From: Oscillibacter valericigenes Sjm18-20
GTDB lineage: Bacteria; Bacillota; Clostridia; Oscillospirales; Oscillospiraceae
Length of the DNA: 64,000 nucleotides
Direction: 5' to 3'
NCBI GenBank assembly: GCA_000283575.1
Contig: AP012044.1
Span: 62,001-126,000 of the forward strand
The first letter of the stretch is position 1; each line of letters begins with the position of its first letter. Under the pieces are notes generated by a model. It searched no databases, was not told where the DNA came from, and saw only the letters and a program-made list of their open reading frames with translations. The position numbers and the translations under genes were made by a program. Below, piece by piece: positions 1-9,519 of the stretch.

Positions 1-828
1 TGGCTGTACCGCAAGCTTTTGAAGCGTCCTCAGTCCGTGGGCGATCTCTCCGCGGTGGTCACCGGTATGTTGCTGGCGTTTGTCTGCCCCGTTGACGTGA
101 CTTATTTCGCCATCATTGTGGGCGGTTTCTTCTCCATCGTAGTTGCCAAGCAGCTGTTCGGCGGTATCGGAAAGAACTTTGTGAACCCCGCGCTGGTGGG
201 CCGCGCCATGATGCTGGCCTCCTTCGCCGGAACTATGACCACATGGGCTCAGTTCCAGGCAAAGTCCCACCTGTTCGGTTCCACCGCCGATGTGGTGACC
301 GCAGCTACCCCCATGTCTTATCTGCATGCCAAGAATTTGCAGGGCCTGCTGGACAGCGGCGTCACGCTCTCCGACATGTTCCTGGGACGCATTGGCGGCT
401 CTCTTGGCGAGGTTTCCGCCCTGATGGTGATTGCCGGCGGCATTTATCTGCTGGCCCGCAAAATCATCTCCTGGCATACCCCCGTGGCTTACATCGCCAC
501 TGTGGCGGTGCTGACGTTTATCTTCCCCCGTGGAAACGACTCTTTGACCTGGATGCTGTTCAACCTGTTCGGCGGCGGATTGATGCTGGGCGCGTTCTTC
601 ATGGCGACCGACTATGCGACCTCCCCCGTCACCGGAAAAGGCCAGCTGATCTACGGAATCGGCTGCGGCCTCATCACCGTGTTTATCCGGTACTTCGGCT
701 CCTATAGCGAGGGCGTGTGCTACTCCATTCTGATGATGAACCTGCTGACCGCCCTGATCGACAAGTATGTGAAGCCTCAGCGCTTCGGTGTCGTCAAATC
801 CGAGAAGAAGGAGGCGGCTTCGAAATGA
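1..828 (+). CDS. rnfD: Rnf complex subunit D (5' end outside window)
   Basis: Membrane subunit of the Rnf ferredoxin:NAD+ oxidoreductase, which couples electron transfer from reduced ferredoxin to NAD+ with Na+ or H+ export. The open frame runs into the window edge with no stop, so the true start lies upstream; a TTG at 19 is only an internal codon. The visible 276 residues are rich in membrane helices and carry the motif TAATPM about a third of the way in, matching the (S/T)xAT motif where RnfD binds FMN covalently on threonine. The stop overlaps the start of rnfG by ATGA, showing translational coupling. The gene order D-G-E-A-B is the one known in clostridia and Acetobacterium, so rnfC should lie just upstream. 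Identification is firm from motif, topology and neighbours. Confidence 0.93.
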   Translation, partial: WLYRKLLKRPQSVGDLSAVVTGMLLAFVCPVDVTYFAIIVGGFFSIVVAKQLFGGIGKNFVNPALVGRAMMLASFAGTMTTWAQFQAKSHLFGSTADVVTAATPMSYLHAKNLQGLLDSGVTLSDMFLGRIGGSLGEVSALMVIAGGIYLLARKIISWHTPVAYIATVAVLTFIFPRGNDSLTWMLFNLFGGGLMLGAFFMATDYATSPVTGKGQLIYGIGCGLITVFIRYFGSYSEGVCYSILMMNLLTALIDKYVKPQRFGVVKSEKKEAASK

Positions 829-1457
829 GTGGACAAGTAAAGACCAAAGAAAAGGCAGTCATGGACCCCAAATATCTTCTGACACTGACCTTAAAGCTGC
901 TGATTACCTGCGTCATCGTGGCGGGACTGCTGGGCTGGGTCAACAGCATCACCGAGGGTCCTATCACCGACATTACCAAGGCCAACACCGAGACGGCCAT
1001 GAAGGCTGTTGTGGCCGACCCCGCCAGTACATTTTCCGACAAGCTGAATATCACGGATGACATGGTCGCTGCCGCTGCGCAGTACAAGACCACCGTGTCC
1101 GAGATCTACGAGGTGCAAAGCGGCGGAGCCCCGGCGGGCTATGCCGTGAAGGTCAGCGCTTCCGGCTCTCAGGGAACCATCGTGATGATGGTGGGCGTGG
1201 ACACGGAGCAGGCCGTCACCGGCGTGTCCATCGTCACGAACTCCGAGACCTCCGGTATCGGTTCCAAGGTCATGGGCAACGAACCGCTGGCGAACAGCGG
1301 CGTGGGCGTTCTGGATCAGTTTATCGGCATGAGCCATGCCGACGGCGATCTGGTCGTGGGCAGCAATGTGGACGCCATTACCGGCGCTACCGTGTCTTCC
1401 AAGGGCGTTACCAGCGGCGTCAACGGGGCGTTGGCCGTTGTGGCGGCCATAGGCTGA
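825..1457 (+). CDS. rnfG: Rnf complex subunit G (FMN-binding)
   Basis: Subunit of the Rnf complex carrying a covalently bound FMN outside the membrane. The 210-residue protein has one N-terminal membrane helix (about residues 16-38) and an FMN-binding domain ending in DAITGATVSS (183-192); Thr189 of the TGAT motif is the expected flavin attachment site, added by an ApbE-type flavin transferase not seen in this window. The start at 825 was chosen because it overlaps the rnfD stop (ATGA) and follows a purine-rich stretch (GAAGAAGGAGG) at 803-813. A longer frame opens upstream at 717 but lies inside rnfD and would have no reason to be used. Confidence 0.93.
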   Translation: MSGQVKTKEKAVMDPKYLLTLTLKLLITCVIVAGLLGWVNSITEGPITDITKANTETAMKAVVADPASTFSDKLNITDDMVAAAAQYKTTVSEIYEVQSGGAPAGYAVKVSASGSQGTIVMMVGVDTEQAVTGVSIVTNSETSGIGSKVMGNEPLANSGVGVLDQFIGMSHADGDLVVGSNVDAITGATVSSKGVTSGVNGALAVVAAIG

Positions 1458-1475
1458 GAAAGGGGGAGTTGAATT

Positions 1476-2117
1476 ATGAACTTCAGTAAACAGATGAAAG
1501 AAGGTCTGGTCACCAACAACCCCGTGCTGGTGCAGCTTTTGGGCATGTGCTCCACCATGGCCATCACCACCTCTTTCTTTAACGGTCTGGGTATGGGCGT
1601 TTCGGTACTCATCATCCTGACGCTGAGCAATGTCGCAATTTCCGCTATTCGGAAGATCGTTCCCAACAAGATCCGCATCGCCATGTATATCGTGGTGATC
1701 GCTGGCTTCGTCACCTGCGTGGATCTGCTTTTGAAGGCGTTCGTCCCTGCGCTGTCTAATTCTCTGGGTGTGTTCATTCCCCTGATTGTGGTGAACTGCA
1801 TTATCCTGGGCCGGGCGGAGTCCTTCGCCTCTAAAGAGAGCGTTGGCGCTTCCGCATTCGACGGCATTTGCCAGGGCTTGGGCTATACCATTGTACTGGT
1901 GATCATGAGCGTGGTCCGGGAATTTCTGGGTGCTGGTACCTTCGGCGCGGGCTTACTGGGTGTGGACGGCAAGGGCATTGCCATTATCACAAACAGTAAC
2001 TTCCACATCGGCGTGCTGACCATGCCGGTAGGCGGTTTCATGGTGCTTGGCACTTTGATCGCTGCCATGCAGTGGGCGCTGAACCGGACCAAAAAGGCCG
2101 CAAAGGAGGAGAAGTAA
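1476..2117 (+). CDS. rnfE: Rnf complex subunit E
   Basis: Integral membrane subunit of the Rnf complex, homologous to RnfA and to NqrD. RnfA and RnfE are inserted with opposite topology and hold an iron-sulfur site at their interface. The 213-residue protein starts MNFSKQMKEGLVTNNPVLVQ, typical of the family, and contains six hydrophobic segments. The two conserved cysteine regions, LLGMCST (about 22-28) and VVNCIILGR, are present. A clear ribosome site (AGGGGGAG) stands 8 bases before the ATG. Spacing to rnfG and rnfA is 18 and 3 bases, so all are translated from one message. Confidence 0.95.
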   Translation: MNFSKQMKEGLVTNNPVLVQLLGMCSTMAITTSFFNGLGMGVSVLIILTLSNVAISAIRKIVPNKIRIAMYIVVIAGFVTCVDLLLKAFVPALSNSLGVFIPLIVVNCIILGRAESFASKESVGASAFDGICQGLGYTIVLVIMSVVREFLGAGTFGAGLLGVDGKGIAIITNSNFHIGVLTMPVGGFMVLGTLIAAMQWALNRTKKAAKEEK

Positions 2118-2120
2118 GAC

Positions 2121-2705
2121 ATGAAAGAGATTTTTTCCATTGCTTTAGGCGCCATTCTGGTCAACAACTTCATCTTCTCCCAGTTCCTTGGCATCTGCCC
2201 CTTCATGGGTGTTTCCAAGAAGGTTGATACCGCTGTGGGCATGGGTGTGGCCGTCACGTTCGTCATGGGACTGGCCTCGGCGTTCACATGGCTTGCCAAC
2301 GAGTTTTTGCTGGTACCTTTGCATCTGGAGTATATGCAGACCGTGGCGTTTATTTTGATTATCGCCGCGCTGGTGCAGTTTGTGGAGATGTTTCTCCAGA
2401 AATCCCTGCCCGCGCTATATACAGCCCTGGGCATTTACCTGCCACTGATTACCACCAACTGCGCCGTGCTGGGCGTGGCCCTGCTGAATATTCAGAATAG
2501 CTATAACTTCATCGAGTCCGTGGTGTACGGTATCACCGGCGGCCTCGGCTTCCTGCTGGCCATCGTTCTGTTTGCCAGCATCCGGGAGCGGACCGTGTTC
2601 GCCGATCCTCCCAAAGCTTTTGAGGGCTTTCCCATCGCGCTGGTTACCGCCGGCCTGATGGCTCTGGCGTTCATGGGCTTCTCCGGAGCGAACGTCTTTG
2701 GTTAA
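2121..2705 (+). CDS. rnfA: Rnf complex subunit A
   Basis: Integral membrane subunit of the Rnf complex, homologous to NqrE and paralogous to RnfE. The 194-residue protein has the family hallmarks [18 protein letters not shown] near the N-terminus and [14 protein letters not shown] in the second half; the cysteines in these two segments are the ones known to hold the intramembrane iron-sulfur centre. It begins three bases after rnfE, with GGAGGAGAAG in the end of rnfE acting as ribosome site. Length and topology (six helices) are normal for the family. Confidence 0.95.
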   Translation: MKEIFSIALGAILVNNFIFSQFLGICPFMGVSKKVDTAVGMGVAVTFVMGLASAFTWLANEFLLVPLHLEYMQTVAFILIIAALVQFVEMFLQKSLPALYTALGIYLPLITTNCAVLGVALLNIQNSYNFIESVVYGITGGLGFLLAIVLFASIRERTVFADPPKAFEGFPIALVTAGLMALAFMGFSGANVFG

Positions 2706-2720
2706 GGAGGAGAAGAAATC

Positions 2721-3602
2721 ATGAATATTGTCTATGCCATTCTGGTTCTCGGCATTCTGGGCGGCATTTTCGGCCTGATTTTGGCCGTGGCGTCCATCGT
2801 GTTTGCCGTGAAAACCGATCCGAAACTGCCTGAGATCATCGAGGCTCTTCCGGGAGCCAACTGCGGCGGCTGCGGCTATGCCGGTTGCTCCGACTGTGCC
2901 AGCCACATTCTGTCCGGCACCGCTCCCGTCAACGCGTGCCCTGTGGGCGGCGCAACTTCCGCCGATAAGATTGCCGCCATCATGGGCGTGGAGGCCGGGT
3001 CCAGCGAAAAAATGGTGGCGTTTGTCCGCTGCAACGGCGGCACGAATGCCAAGAAACGCTTTGAGTACCGGGGCGTACAGGATTGTATCTCCGCTACAAA
3101 GGTGTCCGCCGGTCCTTTGGACTGCGCCTTTGGGTGCCTCGGCTTCGGCTCCTGTGTGACCGCCTGCAAATTCGGTGCCATGTCCATCGGATCCAATGGC
3201 TGCGCCGTTGTAGACCCCGAGAAGTGCACTGACTGCATGGCCTGCGCTGCCGCCTGTCCCCGCAAGCTGATCGTGTCCGTCCCCGCGGCGAAGAAGGTCC
3301 ATGTGGCCTGCGCCAACAAGGACAAGGGCAAGGCTGCCATGAGCGTGTGTGCCAACTCCTGCATCGGCTGCGGCCTGTGCGAGAAAGAATGCCCGAAGGG
3401 CGCCATCCATGTGGACGGCGGCGTGGCCGTAATCGACTATGCCAAGTGTGTGGGTTGCAAGCTCTGCACCAAGGTCTGCCCCAGGGATGCGATTCTGCCC
3501 AAGGCCACCGCTGAGGAGAAAGAGAAGTATAAGGCTATCAAGAAGGCTCAGGCCGAAAAGGCCAAGGCTGCCTCCAAGACCGCTTCCGCTCCGAACGCGT
3601 AA
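2721..3602 (+). CDS. rnfB: Rnf complex subunit B (polyferredoxin)
   Basis: Entry point for electrons from ferredoxin into the Rnf complex. The 293-residue protein has one N-terminal membrane helix (about 3-30), then a first [4Fe-4S] motif with Cys48, Cys51, Cys56 and Cys73 (NCGGCGYAGC), and a cysteine-rich polyferredoxin part with CxxCxxCxxxCP groups at about 169-179, 214-224 and 243-253 plus further cysteines at about 135-149. The C-terminus is a lysine/alanine-rich tail of about 40 residues, a common but variable ending in clostridial RnfB. It is the last gene of the operon and is followed directly by an intrinsic terminator. Confidence 0.95.
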   Translation: MNIVYAILVLGILGGIFGLILAVASIVFAVKTDPKLPEIIEALPGANCGGCGYAGCSDCASHILSGTAPVNACPVGGATSADKIAAIMGVEAGSSEKMVAFVRCNGGTNAKKRFEYRGVQDCISATKVSAGPLDCAFGCLGFGSCVTACKFGAMSIGSNGCAVVDPEKCTDCMACAAACPRKLIVSVPAAKKVHVACANKDKGKAAMSVCANSCIGCGLCEKECPKGAIHVDGGVAVIDYAKCVGCKLCTKVCPRDAILPKATAEEKEKYKAIKKAQAEKAKAASKTASAPNA

Positions 3603-3617
3603 AAAACTTTACAATGC

Positions 3618-3660
3618 AAAAAGAGGCCCAAATCGAAAGATTTGGGCCTCTTTTTATTTT
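3618..3660 (+). terminator. rnf operon terminator
   Basis: Perfect stem AAAGAGGCCCAAATC / GATTTGGGCCTCTTT around a GAAA loop, followed by TTTTTATTTT. It lies 15 bases after the rnfB stop and ends the operon. The A-run before the stem also makes it usable on the other strand, where the XRE gene ends nearby. Confidence 0.93.
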
Positions 3661-3699
3661 CCATCTACAGTGAATTTCGCGATTCAGCGGAGGACCAAT

Positions 3700-3936
3700 T
3701 CAATCCTGATCAAACAAGCGTCCCGCCGGGACTTGAAGCACCTCAGCGATGGAAAAGAGGGTCTCCAAAGAAATCCCTTTCAGTTTTGCGCCGTTGTTGG
3801 CCTCAATCTGGCTGAGAAACGACCAGCTTTTGCCAATCATTTCCGCCAGCTGTTCCTGCGTATAGCCTCGAACCTTTCGATAATAGGCGATCCGCAATCC
3901 CAAAAGCCGATAATTTTCCCGGTATTTCTCCCGCAA
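3700..3936 (-). CDS. XRE-family helix-turn-helix regulator
   Basis: Small DNA-binding protein of 78 residues made of little more than one Cro/C1-type helix-turn-helix domain: RIAYYRKVRGYTQEQLAEMI (about 15-34) carries helices 1-2 and SWSFLSQIEANN the recognition helix. No ATG is available in frame; the TTG at 3936 is preceded by GGAAGGGAGAGG about 8-19 bases upstream, so a TTG start is likely. The gene points away from the small gene at 4103 across an AT-rich spacer of 166 bases, suggesting that it controls itself and that neighbour. Its target is not evident from sequence. Such short single-domain XRE proteins occur widely in Clostridia. Confidence 0.8.
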   Translation of the reverse strand: MREKYRENYRLLGLRIAYYRKVRGYTQEQLAEMIGKSWSFLSQIEANNGAKLKGISLETLFSIAEVLQVPAGRLFDQD

Positions 3937-4102
3937 GCGGCATCCCTCTCCCTTCCAGAATTAAAATAGTTTCCATTTATTTTTATACTATCAAAACAAA
4001 TGGCATTCCGTTACAGACTAATAGAATATTATTATTTACTTTTAGCGAGTAATATAGTATTATAAGAGTGATTATTTATACTACTGGTGAAAGGACGAGA
4101 AT

Positions 4103-4357
4103 ATGCAGGAGAAAAAGGACCTTTTAGAAGCTCTTGCACAACGGCTGGACTGCGCATATCTCTCCGATCTGCGAACGAAGGAGTTTCAGGCCCGGGCGAT
4201 CCGAGCGGCTCTGGATTTTTCCCCGGAGGACTATTCCGCTTTCCAATGGCGGGACGCCGCCAGTTATCTGCTGAATCTGGCGGAACGGCCGAATACCACA
4301 GAGGAGGCGCGGGAGGTTCTCCGGAACTGGGAAGCGGCCCCTTTCAAAACGAAATAA
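4103..4357 (+). CDS. Small conserved-looking protein of unknown function
   Basis: An 84-residue acidic, helical, soluble protein without cysteines near a metal motif, signal peptide or membrane segment. It is not recognised as a known family. The start ATG has GGTGAAAGGACGAG just upstream, and the gene is closed by a good intrinsic terminator, so it is a real transcription unit. It is divergent from the XRE regulator at 3700-3936, which may control it. The AT-rich spacer between the two genes has several TATTAT/TATAAG-like stretches, for example around 4050-4063, that could be -10 elements, but no single promoter can be assigned with confidence. Confidence 0.65.
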   Translation: MQEKKDLLEALAQRLDCAYLSDLRTKEFQARAIRAALDFSPEDYSAFQWRDAASYLLNLAERPNTTEEAREVLRNWEAAPFKTK

Positions 4358-4366
4358 ATTACGTCT

Positions 4367-4402
4367 CCGGCTCGCCTTGCGGGCCGGGGCTTTTGTATTT
4401 TT
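4367..4402 (+). terminator. Terminator after the small gene
   Basis: Stem CCGGCTCGC / GCGGGCCGG (one G-U pair) with a CTT loop, followed by GGCTTTTGTATTTTTT. It separates the small gene from the heat-shock operon. Confidence 0.8.
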
Positions 4403-4500
4403 TGCGGGAAAGATCCCCTTGAAAATACGTGACAAAAATATTACTTTTATTAAAATTTGTATGCATGACCCTTTATTTACAATTTGTTTATATCCATCCA

Positions 4501-4529
4501 TTGACATTCGTTTTGCGTGGTGGTAAACT
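4501..4529 (+). promoter_or_regulatory. Sigma-A promoter of the hrcA operon
   Basis: Consensus -35 TTGACA (4501-4506), 17-base spacer, and -10 TAAACT (4524-4529). The CIRCE operator begins 5 bases after the -10 box, so HrcA bound there would block transcription start. Confidence 0.88.
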
Positions 4530-4533
4530 CGCT

Positions 4534-4560
4534 TTAGCACTCGAGGATAATGAGTGCTAA
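4534..4560 (+). promoter_or_regulatory. CIRCE operator (HrcA binding site)
   Basis: TTAGCACTC, nine bases, GAGTGCTAA: a perfect match to the CIRCE inverted repeat recognised by the heat-shock repressor HrcA. It covers the transcription start of the operon whose first gene is hrcA itself, the standard autoregulated arrangement in Gram-positive bacteria. Confidence 0.97.
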
Positions 4561-4593
4561 TCTTCATTTTACCGTTCTGGTGAGGAGCGGATC

Positions 4594-5646
4594 ATGGATT
4601 TAACAGACCGAAAAAAGCAAATACTGAAGGCGGTGGTGGAGGATTACGTATCCACAGCAGAGCCGGTCGGCTCCAAGGCCATCGCCGCCCAGATGGGGGG
4701 AACGGTCAGCTCTGCCACCATCCGGAACGAATTGGCGGATCTGGTGGAACAGGGATATCTGGAGCAGCCTCACACCTCCGCCGGACGGGTGCCCTCGCCG
4801 AAGGGATACCGGATGTATGTCAACGAGCTGATGGAACGCCAAAAACTCAGTGTGACGGAGACGGAAAAACTCAACGCCGCGCTCCATTTAAAAATGGAGG
4901 AACTGAACCGAGTGGTGTTTCAGGCGGGAAAGGCGGTCAGCGCGCTGGAGGGTTATCCCGTGTACACTGCTACTGCCGGGAGGAAAAATTTCTTTGCCCG
5001 GCATTTTGAACTTCTCCCCGTGGATGACAAGAGCTTTATCGTTGTGATGATGATGGGCGACAACCGGGTGAAAAGTCAGCTGCTCCGGCTCCAGCTGAAA
5101 CTGGACGCAGATCAGATGCCTGCGCTTGTGAACCTGCTGAACACCCATTTCACCAATTGTTCTGCCGACGAGATGAGCGAGCGGCTGCTTCACATGACGG
5201 ATCAGCTTTTACCCCAGATGTTTCTGCTGTTGAGCCAGACCGTGGCCTATGCCACAGACGTACTGGACGAGGCGGGCAGAAAGGAGGTTCAAACTGTGGG
5301 GGCCAGTCAGCTTTTGAAGCTGCCGGAGTTCCGGGATGCCGATAAGGCCCACCAGCTGATGAGTTATCTCAGCGACGAGGGTGCGAACCTGCCCACTCCG
5401 GATGAGAATACCTCCATGAAGATCCTGATTGGGCCCGAAAATGTCAGCAAGGCTCTGCTGGATACCAGTGTGGTGGTTGCCAGCTATGATATTGGAGACG
5501 ATATGCGGGGGTTGATCGGCGTGGTCGGTCCCACCCGCATGAATTACGCATCCGTTACCGCGCGGCTGAGCTATTTTGCGGAGGGCATGGCGCGGATGTT
5601 CGGAAAAAAAGATTTACCTTCCAAAAAGGAGGACCCAAAGACGTGA
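4594..5646 (+). CDS. hrcA: Heat-inducible transcription repressor HrcA
   Basis: Represses class I heat-shock genes by binding CIRCE; folding depends on GroEL, which links repression to chaperone load. The 350-residue protein has the N-terminal winged-helix domain (about 1-75, with TAEPVGSKAIAAQ and SSATIRNELADLVEQGYLEQ) followed by the GAF-like and dimerisation parts expected of HrcA; length is normal. The ATG is preceded by GGTGAGGAGCGG. It is first in the operon hrcA-grpE-dnaK-dnaJ, and its stop overlaps the grpE start (GTGA), so the two are translationally coupled. Confidence 0.96.
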   Translation: MDLTDRKKQILKAVVEDYVSTAEPVGSKAIAAQMGGTVSSATIRNELADLVEQGYLEQPHTSAGRVPSPKGYRMYVNELMERQKLSVTETEKLNAALHLKMEELNRVVFQAGKAVSALEGYPVYTATAGRKNFFARHFELLPVDDKSFIVVMMMGDNRVKSQLLRLQLKLDADQMPALVNLLNTHFTNCSADEMSERLLHMTDQLLPQMFLLLSQTVAYATDVLDEAGRKEVQTVGASQLLKLPEFRDADKAHQLMSYLSDEGANLPTPDENTSMKILIGPENVSKALLDTSVVVASYDIGDDMRGLIGVVGPTRMNYASVTARLSYFAEGMARMFGKKDLPSKKEDPKT

Positions 5647-6296
5647 GCGAGGAAAAGAAAGAACCCACCGGCCAGACGCCGGAACAGGAAGCGGCCCAAG
5701 TGTCCGCCTCCGAGACGGAGCAGGCGGAGACTAAGGAAACCGCCACTAAGAGGGATGAAACGTCCAACAAGGACGAAACACCCAAGAAGGACGAAAAACC
5801 GAAGAAGGAGTCCAAAAAGAAAGAAAGAACCTATACGTTGACCCGAGAGCAGATGGAGGCCGCAGAGTTGGCTGCCAAGCAGCTTGCTTCCGTCACCGAC
5901 CAGTTTGCCCGGCTTACCGCCGAATATGACAACTACCGCAAGCGTACCACCAAGGAGAAGGAGTCTATTTATCAGGATGCCAAGGCGGACACAGTTACTC
6001 CCTTCCTGGCTGTATACGACAATCTGGAGCGGGCCATGAAGACCGAAGGCGATGAGGATTCCCCGCACAAAAAGGGACTTGAGATGATCTTCAGTCAGTA
6101 TAAAGAGGTGCTCCACAAGCTGGGTGTCACTGAGATGGAAGCTCTGGGTCAACCGTTTGACCCCAACCGCCATAATGCCGTTATGCACGTGGATGACGAG
6201 AATCTCGGAGAAAACGTGGTGGCCGACGTATTTCAGGCGGGCTTCGTAATGGGAGACAAGGTTCTCCGCTTTGCCACCGTCCGCGTGGCGAATTAA
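5643..6296 (+). CDS. grpE: Nucleotide exchange factor GrpE
   Basis: Releases ADP from DnaK in the DnaK-DnaJ-GrpE cycle. The 217-residue protein begins with a GTG overlapping the hrcA stop; GGAGG at 5628-5632 serves as ribosome site. Residues 1 to about 60 form a low-complexity tail rich in Glu, Lys and Thr, longer than average. Next comes the long coiled-coil (about 70-125, including the typical EYDNYRKRTTKEKE) and the C-terminal beta-domain with PFDPNRHNAVMHVDD and QAGFVMGDKVLR. The fit to GrpE is clear. Confidence 0.95.
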   Translation: MSEEKKEPTGQTPEQEAAQVSASETEQAETKETATKRDETSNKDETPKKDEKPKKESKKKERTYTLTREQMEAAELAAKQLASVTDQFARLTAEYDNYRKRTTKEKESIYQDAKADTVTPFLAVYDNLERAMKTEGDEDSPHKKGLEMIFSQYKEVLHKLGVTEMEALGQPFDPNRHNAVMHVDDENLGENVVADVFQAGFVMGDKVLRFATVRVAN

Positions 6297-6341
6297 GTTC
6301 GTTTAAATGCTATTTTATGTTTCTAATAGGAGGTTATTATT

Positions 6342-8213
6342 ATGTCTAAAGTAATCGGCATCGATTTGGGTACTACCAACTCCTGCGTGGCGGTCATGGA
6401 GGGCGGCGAAGCTGTTGTCATTGCCAACGCCGAGGGCAACCGCACGACCCCGTCCGTCGTGGCGTTCTCCAAGACCGGCGAGCGTATGGTGGGCCAGGTG
6501 GCGAAGCGCCAGGCCATCACCAATCCCGACCGTACCATCTCTTCCATCAAGCGCGAGATGGGCAGCGATCACAAAGTGACCATCGACGGCAAGGCCTATA
6601 CTCCTCAGGAGATCAGCGCCATGATCCTGCAAAAGCTGAAATCTGACGCGGAGGCCTATCTGGGAAGTTCCGTTACGGAGGCCGTCATCACTGTCCCCGC
6701 CTATTTCACCGACTCCCAGCGTCAGGCTACCAAAGACGCGGGCAAGATTGCGGGCCTTGATGTCAAGCGTATCATCAACGAGCCCACTGCTGCAGCTCTG
6801 GCCTACGGCGTGGATAAGGAGCAGTCTCAGAAGATTATGGTTTACGATCTGGGCGGCGGTACCTTCGACGTCTCGATTTTGGAGATTGACGACGGTGTGA
6901 TTGAGGTTCTGGCCACCGCGGGCAACAACCGTTTGGGCGGCGACGATTTCGACGAGTGCGTCATGAAGTATCTGGTGAGCGAGTTCAAGCGGACCGACGG
7001 CGTGGACCTCAGCAGCGACAAGGTTGCCATGCAGCGGCTGAAGGAAGCCGCTGAAAAAGCCAAGATCGAACTTTCCGGCGTCACCAGCTCCAACATCAAC
7101 CTGCCCTATATCACTGCCGACGCCAACGGACCCAAGCATCTGGACGTGACCCTTACCCGGGCCAAGTTCAACGAGCTGACGAGCCATCTGGTGGATGCCA
7201 CCATGGGCCCCGTACGTCAGGCCATGTCTGATGCGGGCCTGAAGCCCTCCGACCTGAGCAAGGTTCTGCTGGTGGGCGGCTCCAGCCGCATTCCCGCCGT
7301 GCAGGACGCCGTGAAGAGCTTCACCGGAAGCGAGCCCTTCAAGGGCATCAATCCCGATGAGTGCGTGGCCATGGGCGCCGCTCTGCAGGCGGGCGTCCTC
7401 ACCGGCGACGTGAAGGGTTTGCTGTTGCTGGATGTGACTCCGCTGTCTCTGGGCATTGAGACCATGGGCGGCGTGTTTACCAAGCTGATTGACCGCAACA
7501 CTACCATCCCCGTGAAAAAGAGTCAGGTGTTCTCCACCGCTGCGGACAACCAGACCTCTGTGGAGGTCAATGTCCTCCAGGGCGAGCGGGAGATGGCCGC
7601 CGCAAACAAGTCTCTGGGCCGCTTCCATCTGGACGGTATTGCCCCGGCCCGCCGCGGCGTGCCCCAGATTGAGGTCACGTTCGACATCGATGCCAACGGC
7701 ATCGTGAATGTTTCCGCCAAGGATTTGGGCACCGGTAAGGAACAGCACATCACCATCACCTCCTCCACCAATATGAGTAAGGACGACATCGAACGGGCCG
7801 TGAAAGATGCGGAGCAGTATGCCTCTCAGGACGCGAAAATGAAGGAAGAGGTGGAAATCCGCAATCAGGCCGACCAGATGGTCTATCAGTCTGAAAAGAC
7901 TCTGGGCGAAATGGGCGATAAGATTCCCGCCGACGACAAGGCCAAGGTCCAATCCGGAATCGATAAGCTGAAGGAAGTGCTGAAAGGCACCGATACCGCC
8001 GCCATCAAGTCCGCCACTGAGGAGCTGACGCAGGCATTCTACGCCGTCAGTGAAAAGCTCTATCAACAGGCCGGTCCTCAGCAGGGCCAGCCCGGCGCAG
8101 GTCCCGACATGGGCGGCCAGCCCGGCGGAAACCCAGGTGGACAGCAGGGCCAGTATTACGACGCGGATTATAAGGTTGTAGACGACGAGAACAAGAAGGA
8201 CGGCAACAAGTAA
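6342..8213 (+). CDS. dnaK: Chaperone DnaK (Hsp70)
   Basis: ATP-driven chaperone. The 623-residue protein starts with the actin-like ATPase fold ([18 protein letters not shown] at 4-21, phosphate motif [12 protein letters not shown], adenosine motif [11 protein letters not shown]) and continues with the peptide-binding domain ([18 protein letters not shown]). It ends in a Gly/Gln/Pro-rich tail. As in other Gram-positive DnaKs, the segment of about 24 residues found in lobe IIB of E. coli DnaK is missing. GGAGG stands 10 bases before the ATG. A strong hairpin directly downstream separates it from dnaJ. Confidence 0.98.
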   Translation: MSKVIGIDLGTTNSCVAVMEGGEAVVIANAEGNRTTPSVVAFSKTGERMVGQVAKRQAITNPDRTISSIKREMGSDHKVTIDGKAYTPQEISAMILQKLKSDAEAYLGSSVTEAVITVPAYFTDSQRQATKDAGKIAGLDVKRIINEPTAAALAYGVDKEQSQKIMVYDLGGGTFDVSILEIDDGVIEVLATAGNNRLGGDDFDECVMKYLVSEFKRTDGVDLSSDKVAMQRLKEAAEKAKIELSGVTSSNINLPYITADANGPKHLDVTLTRAKFNELTSHLVDATMGPVRQAMSDAGLKPSDLSKVLLVGGSSRIPAVQDAVKSFTGSEPFKGINPDECVAMGAALQAGVLTGDVKGLLLLDVTPLSLGIETMGGVFTKLIDRNTTIPVKKSQVFSTAADNQTSVEVNVLQGEREMAAANKSLGRFHLDGIAPARRGVPQIEVTFDIDANGIVNVSAKDLGTGKEQHITITSSTNMSKDDIERAVKDAEQYASQDAKMKEEVEIRNQADQMVYQSEKTLGEMGDKIPADDKAKVQSGIDKLKEVLKGTDTAAIKSATEELTQAFYAVSEKLYQQAGPQQGQPGAGPDMGGQPGGNPGGQQGQYYDADYKVVDDENKKDGNK

Positions 8214-8225
8214 TAAAGGAATGAA

Positions 8226-8256
8226 ATGCGGAGCCGCCCTCACGGCGGCTCCGCAT
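8226..8256 (+). repeat. Perfect 13-bp hairpin between dnaK and dnaJ
   Basis: ATGCGGAGCCGCC / GGCGGCTCCGCAT with a five-base loop, 13 bases after the dnaK stop. No T-run follows, so it is not a classical terminator. It may stabilise the 3' end of a dnaK message or partly block read-through into dnaJ, which would give more DnaK than DnaJ. This function is inferred. Confidence 0.75.
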
Positions 8257-8379
8257 ACCCCGTATTACCCGGCTCAAGGCTCAGTGCAGCGGGTTCGGGA
8301 CGGAGAGGAGGAGTAAGGAAGCGAATTTTGTTTTCGGCTATTGTGGGAAATCAAATTCAGCTGACTTTACGAGGATAAT

Positions 8380-9510
8380 ATGGCAGAACAAAAACGCGAC
8401 TATTATGAGGTCCTGGGTATTTCCCGGGGCGCGTCTGAGGATGAGATTAAGAAGGCGTATCGTAAGCTTGCCAAGGCGAACCATCCGGATCTGAACCCCG
8501 GCGACAAGGCGGCGGAGGCCCGGTTTAAGGAGATCAACGAGGCCTACGAGGTCCTGTCCGACGCGGATAAAAAAGCCCGGTACGATCAATACGGCCATGC
8601 CGGCGTGGACCCCAACTTCGGCGCAGGGGGCTTCGGCGGGGCCAGCGGCTTTGACTTCGGCGATCTGGGCGACATTTTCGGCAGCTTCTTTGGCGGGGGC
8701 TTCGGGTCCCAGCGCCGGGCCAATCCCAATGCGCCCCAGCGGGGCGAGAGCATCCGCCAGTCCGTGGCCATCACTTTTGAGGAGGCGGCTTTCGGCTGTG
8801 AAAAAGCGGTGGCGGTGGACCGGTATGAAGTTTGCGAGACCTGCAAAGGCAGTGGCTGTGAGCCGGGAACTACTCCGGAGATCTGCCCCGACTGCCACGG
8901 AACCGGTACGGTACAGGTGCGCAAGCAGACGCCTCTGGGGGTCTTTGCGTCCACCGGGCCCTGCTCCCGCTGCGGCGGCAAGGGCCGCATTATCCATCAG
9001 CCCTGCAAGGACTGCTACGGAACCGGCATGATTCGACGCCGCCACACCATCGAGACGAAGATTCCCGCCGGGATTGACGATGGCCAGACCATTTCCATCC
9101 GGGGTCAGGGCCACGCGGGTAAAAACGGCGGCCCATCCGGCGACCTGCTCATCACCATCACGGTAAAGCCCCACGAGCTGTTTCGCCGGGAGGGCAACAG
9201 TGTTTTGTGCGAGGCGCCCATCACCTTTGCACAGGCGGTTCTCGGCGCGGAGCTGGAGATTCCCACCATTGACGGGAAGGTAAAATACACCCTGCCGGAG
9301 GGGACCCAGACCGGAACTACTTTCCGCTTGAAGGGCAAGGGAATTCCGGCGCTGAACGGCCGGGGACGCGGCGACCAGTATGTCACCGTTTACATCGAAA
9401 CGCCGCGCAACCTGAACAAGGCACAGAAAGAGGCCCTTATAAAATTTGCGGAGGCTGTTGGGGACAACAACTACGAGGAGCGCAAGAAATTCTTTAAGTT
9501 CAAGAAGTGA
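8380..9510 (+). CDS. dnaJ: Co-chaperone DnaJ (Hsp40)
   Basis: Stimulates DnaK ATPase and delivers substrates. The 376-residue protein has the J-domain (about 5-70) with HPD at 35-37, a Gly/Phe-rich linker (about 76-120), and a zinc domain with four CxxCxGxG repeats ([32 protein letters not shown]). The C-terminal substrate-binding domains follow. This is a type I DnaJ of normal length. It follows dnaK after 166 bases that hold the hairpin, and is followed 9 bases later by a PHP-family phosphatase that is probably co-transcribed. Confidence 0.97.
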   Translation: MAEQKRDYYEVLGISRGASEDEIKKAYRKLAKANHPDLNPGDKAAEARFKEINEAYEVLSDADKKARYDQYGHAGVDPNFGAGGFGGASGFDFGDLGDIFGSFFGGGFGSQRRANPNAPQRGESIRQSVAITFEEAAFGCEKAVAVDRYEVCETCKGSGCEPGTTPEICPDCHGTGTVQVRKQTPLGVFASTGPCSRCGGKGRIIHQPCKDCYGTGMIRRRHTIETKIPAGIDDGQTISIRGQGHAGKNGGPSGDLLITITVKPHELFRREGNSVLCEAPITFAQAVLGAELEIPTIDGKVKYTLPEGTQTGTTFRLKGKGIPALNGRGRGDQYVTVYIETPRNLNKAQKEALIKFAEAVGDNNYEERKKFFKFKK

Positions 9511-9519
9511 GGCGTCCCT

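Noticed and set aside
6315..8243. A 642-codon minus-strand frame opposite dnaK
   Set aside because: Antisense shadow of a highly expressed gene; no ribosome site or family pattern.
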